From assembly GCF_005144865.1 (NCBI RefSeq), contig NZ_SWFM01000002.1:620001-684000 (forward strand): a DNA stretch of 64,000 bases, read 5' to 3'. The notes under the pieces are model-generated. The model was not told the DNA's origin and did no database searches. It saw nothing but the letters and a program-made list of their open reading frames with translations. The stretch is from Guptibacillus hwajinpoensis. GTDB taxonomy: Bacteria; Bacillota; Bacilli; Bacillales; Guptibacillaceae. Shown in pieces: positions 61,815 through 64,000 of this stretch. Made by a program: the position numbers and the translations under genes. Each line of letters begins with the position of its first letter. Within the stretch, counting starts at the first letter, position 1.

Positions 61815-62864
61815 ATGAATGAAGAACGTAAAATGATTCTAAAGATGATTGAGGATGGTAAAATTTCCGCCGATGAAGGTGCAAAGCTTCTAAAAGCGAT
61901 TTCTCCGAATCAAGAAGTAGAGCAGAAGCATACAAAAGAATCAGAGTCTTACTCAGAACGAGCAGCGCCAACTTATAAGGTTGGACAATTTGTCGAAACG
62001 TTGATACAAAAAGTGAAAGATATGGACCTTGATTTTAATTTTGGGTCTTCAGAAGAAGTTTCTCACGTCTTTGAACAATCTGAAGTTAATCCAAGTGCGT
62101 TAGATGTGCATGTAAGAAATGGAGAAATTGCTTTTCAGACGTGGGATCGAAATGATGTGAAGATTGATTGTCGTGCGAATGTATACCGTGCGTCTAATGT
62201 TCAGGAAGCGTCAGATAAACTATTGCGTGAAACGTACTTTTCGGTTGATAACGATAAGATGACGTTTAAATCAGAGCGGGCAGACGTCAAGGTCAATTTA
62301 ATTATTTATGTACCGGCTACTGAATACAAAGACGTCTGGATGACGACGTTTAACGGTGATGTAACAGGTGAAAATATGACCTCAGCAAAAGTTAAGTTGA
62401 AAACCGCAAATGGAAAAGTCGGTATTCGTCATTCAAAGGTTAATGTTCTAGAAGCTGAAACGGGTAATGGAGCGATTGTTGTAGAAGGGACAACTGGTGA
62501 AGTTTGTGAACTTGAAACAGCTAATGGACCAATTACCATTGATGGGACATTCGTAGACACAGAAGCACAATCATTTAATGGAGCGATCCGGCATACCTTA
62601 CAAAAATCTGTAAGTGGTCGTGCAGATTTCAAAACAGTCAATGGAACCATTCAAATTGTTGTACCAAAAGGAATGAATATTAAAGGTGACTTGAAATCTA
62701 CCATTGGTGCAATCACTACGGATCTTGACAATATGAGCATTATTCGCGAGAAAAAGGAAATTTCACATCGCATGAAAAAGTTCAGAACGGAAGAGGAATC
62801 GGAACATAATTATCGAGTTGAAGCTAATTCAACTGCAGGTTCAATCAGTGTATCTTATCTCTAA
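61815..62864 (+). CDS. yvlB: YvlB-like DUF4097 protein
   Basis: A 349-aa protein. The N-terminus is a SHOCT-like/YvlB N-terminal helix pair (ERKMILKMIEDGKISADEGAKLLKAI). From about 95 it has a DUF4097 beta-helix with repeated strands such as GDVTGENMTSAKVKLKTANG and ANGPITIDG. No signal peptide. Function unknown; related LiaG/YvlB proteins belong to envelope-stress operons. ATG 61815 is 9 bases after AAAAAGGAG; an earlier in-frame ATG overlaps that site. Ends 68 bp before yvlD; yvlC (PspC) is missing between them. Confidence 0.85.
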   Translation: MNEERKMILKMIEDGKISADEGAKLLKAISPNQEVEQKHTKESESYSERAAPTYKVGQFVETLIQKVKDMDLDFNFGSSEEVSHVFEQSEVNPSALDVHVRNGEIAFQTWDRNDVKIDCRANVYRASNVQEASDKLLRETYFSVDNDKMTFKSERADVKVNLIIYVPATEYKDVWMTTFNGDVTGENMTSAKVKLKTANGKVGIRHSKVNVLEAETGNGAIVVEGTTGEVCELETANGPITIDGTFVDTEAQSFNGAIRHTLQKSVSGRADFKTVNGTIQIVVPKGMNIKGDLKSTIGAITTDLDNMSIIREKKEISHRMKKFRTEEESEHNYRVEANSTAGSISVSYL

Positions 62865-62932
62865 TTTAGCTGATTAATGTTTCAACAATGGTGAATACTA
62901 AGCGCTATTAGCGGATGGCAGGGAGGTGCCTC

Positions 62933-63292
62933 ATGAGACAATGGCTCGTAAGCTTACTTGTCAGTAGCATTGTTTTGATGGTGGTAGCGGGATTCTTTGA
63001 AGGTTTCTATATTGAGAATGTGTGGTTTGCCGTACTTGCAAGTGTTATTCTTGCGATAGTGAATGTGCTGATTAAACCGATTTTGATTTTGCTGACTCTC
63101 CCTGTTACAATTCTAACGCTTGGTTTATTTCTCATTGTTATTAATGCGATCACACTGATGATGACAGCTGCTCTCATGGGAGATGCGTTTCGTATAGACG
63201 GATTTCCCATGGCAATTCTAGCTTCCATTATTATCGGAGTTTTGACTCTCTTAATTGATAAAATCATTATAAAACCAATACGTAACAACTAG
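62933..63292 (+). CDS. yvlD: YvlD-like phage-holin-family (4TM) membrane protein
   Basis: A 119-aa protein with four membrane segments (WLVSLLVSSIVLMVVAGFF; VLASVILAIVNVLIKPIL; LGLFLIVINAITLMMTAAL; MAILASIIIGVLTLLIDK). It has the conserved LASVILAIVNVLIKPIL and LPVTILTLGLF motifs of the phage holin 4/YvlD family. Role unknown, SigW operon member. GGGAGGTG precedes ATG 62933. Same length class as B. subtilis YvlD. Confidence 0.85.
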   Translation: MRQWLVSLLVSSIVLMVVAGFFEGFYIENVWFAVLASVILAIVNVLIKPILILLTLPVTILTLGLFLIVINAITLMMTAALMGDAFRIDGFPMAILASIIIGVLTLLIDKIIIKPIRNN

Positions 63293-63317
63293 CACGCTCT
63301 CCGAGAGGGCGTGTTTT
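63292..63317 (+). terminator. yvl operon terminator
   Basis: Arms cacgctctc and gagggcgtg (one wobble) then TTTTT. Confidence 0.75.
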
Positions 63318-63377
63318 TAGTAGCGTATGAAACTGTTAATTCTGGTAAGATATAAAAGTAAAGGAGGGGGGAGGCTC

Positions 63378-63938
63378 ATGCCATTTCATAACCAGAGTAT
63401 CCTACCAGCAGTAAGGAAAATGAAGGATTTTGAGACGTTACTTTCTAGTTCATACACATATATCGTACTTCTCGATACACATATTGGACAGTTGAAATCG
63501 GTAGTCAAGGAAGGAGATCGTGCTGGTAAAAAGATATTACTTCATGCTGATCTCGTCCAAGGATTACGAAACGATGAGCATGGAGCTGAGTTTCTATGTC
63601 AGGAAGTTAAGCCAGCGGGATTAATTTCCACAAGATCAAACGTACTATCCGTTGCAAAAAGACGCGGCCTACTCACCGTGCAACGATTATTTATGCTTGA
63701 TTCTATGGCCCTCGATACAAGCTATAGCATCGTTAAAAATACAATGCCTGACTGCGTAGAAGTGATGCCGGGAATTATTCCACAGGTGTTTGAAGAATTA
63801 CACGAACAAATTAAAGTGCCGATCTTTGCAGGCGGATTTATTCGCTCAATTGAAGATGTTGAAGCAGCATTAAGTGGGGGAGCAGCAGCTGTGACAACAT
63901 CGAAGAAAGAGCTCTGGAAACATTATCAACCTAGCTAA
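63378..63938 (+). CDS. glpP: Glycerol-3-phosphate-responsive antiterminator GlpP
   Basis: A 186-aa cytosolic RNA-binding antiterminator with a TIM-barrel-like fold. With glycerol-3-phosphate bound it allows read-through and stabilises glp mRNAs. Typical segments: HADLVQGLRNDEHGAEFL, GLISTRSNVLSVAKRRGL, CVEVMPGIIPQV and PIFAGGFIRS. ATG 63378 follows the strong site AAAGGAGGGG; 17 upstream codons lack one. In B. subtilis glpP is followed by glpFK, and a promoter-like sequence follows here at the window edge. Confidence 0.94.
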   Translation: MPFHNQSILPAVRKMKDFETLLSSSYTYIVLLDTHIGQLKSVVKEGDRAGKKILLHADLVQGLRNDEHGAEFLCQEVKPAGLISTRSNVLSVAKRRGLLTVQRLFMLDSMALDTSYSIVKNTMPDCVEVMPGIIPQVFEELHEQIKVPIFAGGFIRSIEDVEAALSGGAAAVTTSKKELWKHYQPS

Positions 63939-63943
63939 ACCTC

Positions 63944-63973
63944 TTGACATCGCTTACATAACTCTGTTTTAAT
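63944..63973 (+). promoter_or_regulatory. Candidate promoter downstream of glpP
   Basis: TTGACA, 18-bp spacer, TTTAAT, right after glpP. In bacilli the next genes (glpF/glpK or glpD) have a GlpP-controlled leader; only its first bases could lie in the window. Confidence 0.4.
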
Positions 63974-64000
63974 TAATATTAAGTTAATAGCCCGTGTCTG

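Overview
The window is an AT-rich chromosomal segment from a Bacillaceae-type Firmicute. The evidence is strong AAGGAGG-like ribosome binding sites, many TTG/GTG starts, Bacillus-type promoters (SigA, a near-perfect SigW site, a SigB-like site), an RF2 gene with programmed frameshift, and gene order shared with the Bacillus subtilis region tagO-yvyE-degS-degU-degV-comFA-comFC-hpf-secA-prfB-cccB-ftsEX-ctpB-minJ-csbA-uvrBA-yvlABD-glpP. No tRNA, rRNA, CRISPR array, prophage or transposase gene was seen.

Region 1 (1-4140): the tail of an unknown gene, a Gfo/Idh/MocA oxidoreductase, a HAD phosphatase on the opposite strand, then a cassette that looks like an NprR-type (RRNPP) quorum-sensing module. 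A 421-aa HTH-TPR regulator is followed 13 bp later by a 68-aa secreted pro-peptide carrying three near-identical copies of HEKFPESI(G/D). A divergent 49-aa coiled-coil microprotein gene and Spo0A-box-like sites flank it.

Region 2 (4290-33353): a cell-envelope locus. Three exported enzymes (two subtilases and an amidase) each end in three CW_binding_2 modules. They alternate with genes for an anionic polysaccharide: UDP-GlcNAc 2-epimerase (mnaA), a UDP-ManNAc dehydrogenase (wecC-like), a second nucleotide-sugar dehydrogenase, seven glycosyltransferase or glycosyltransferase-like proteins, a TagGH-like ABC exporter, an LCP ligase and TagO. Together they could make UDP-ManNAcA, start the chain on undecaprenyl phosphate, elongate it, export it and attach it to peptidoglycan. 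No CDP-glycerol glycerophosphotransferase is present, so the product is more likely teichuronic-acid-like than a polyol-phosphate teichoic acid.

Region 3 (33557-42660): yvyE, degSU, an NlpC/P60 endopeptidase, degV, comFA, comFC, a cold-shock protein and hpf. The flagellar filament block found between comFC and hpf in B. subtilis is absent. Region 4 (42879-63938): secA, prfB, a YitT-family gene, cccB, ftsEX plus an M23 hydrolase, ctpB, minJ, csbA, a TauE/SafE transporter, uvrBA, the SigW-type yvlA-yvlB-yvlD operon (without yvlC) and glpP.

Scattered through all regions are about 14 copies of a ~225-bp non-coding repeat. It has ~25-bp terminal inverted repeats and a GC-rich interior that folds into a long hairpin. 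Copies occur in both orientations, singly, in tandem and as internally deleted forms. Base changes in one arm are matched in the other, so the element appears to be maintained as a structure. Spurious small ORFs inside it should not be annotated as genes.
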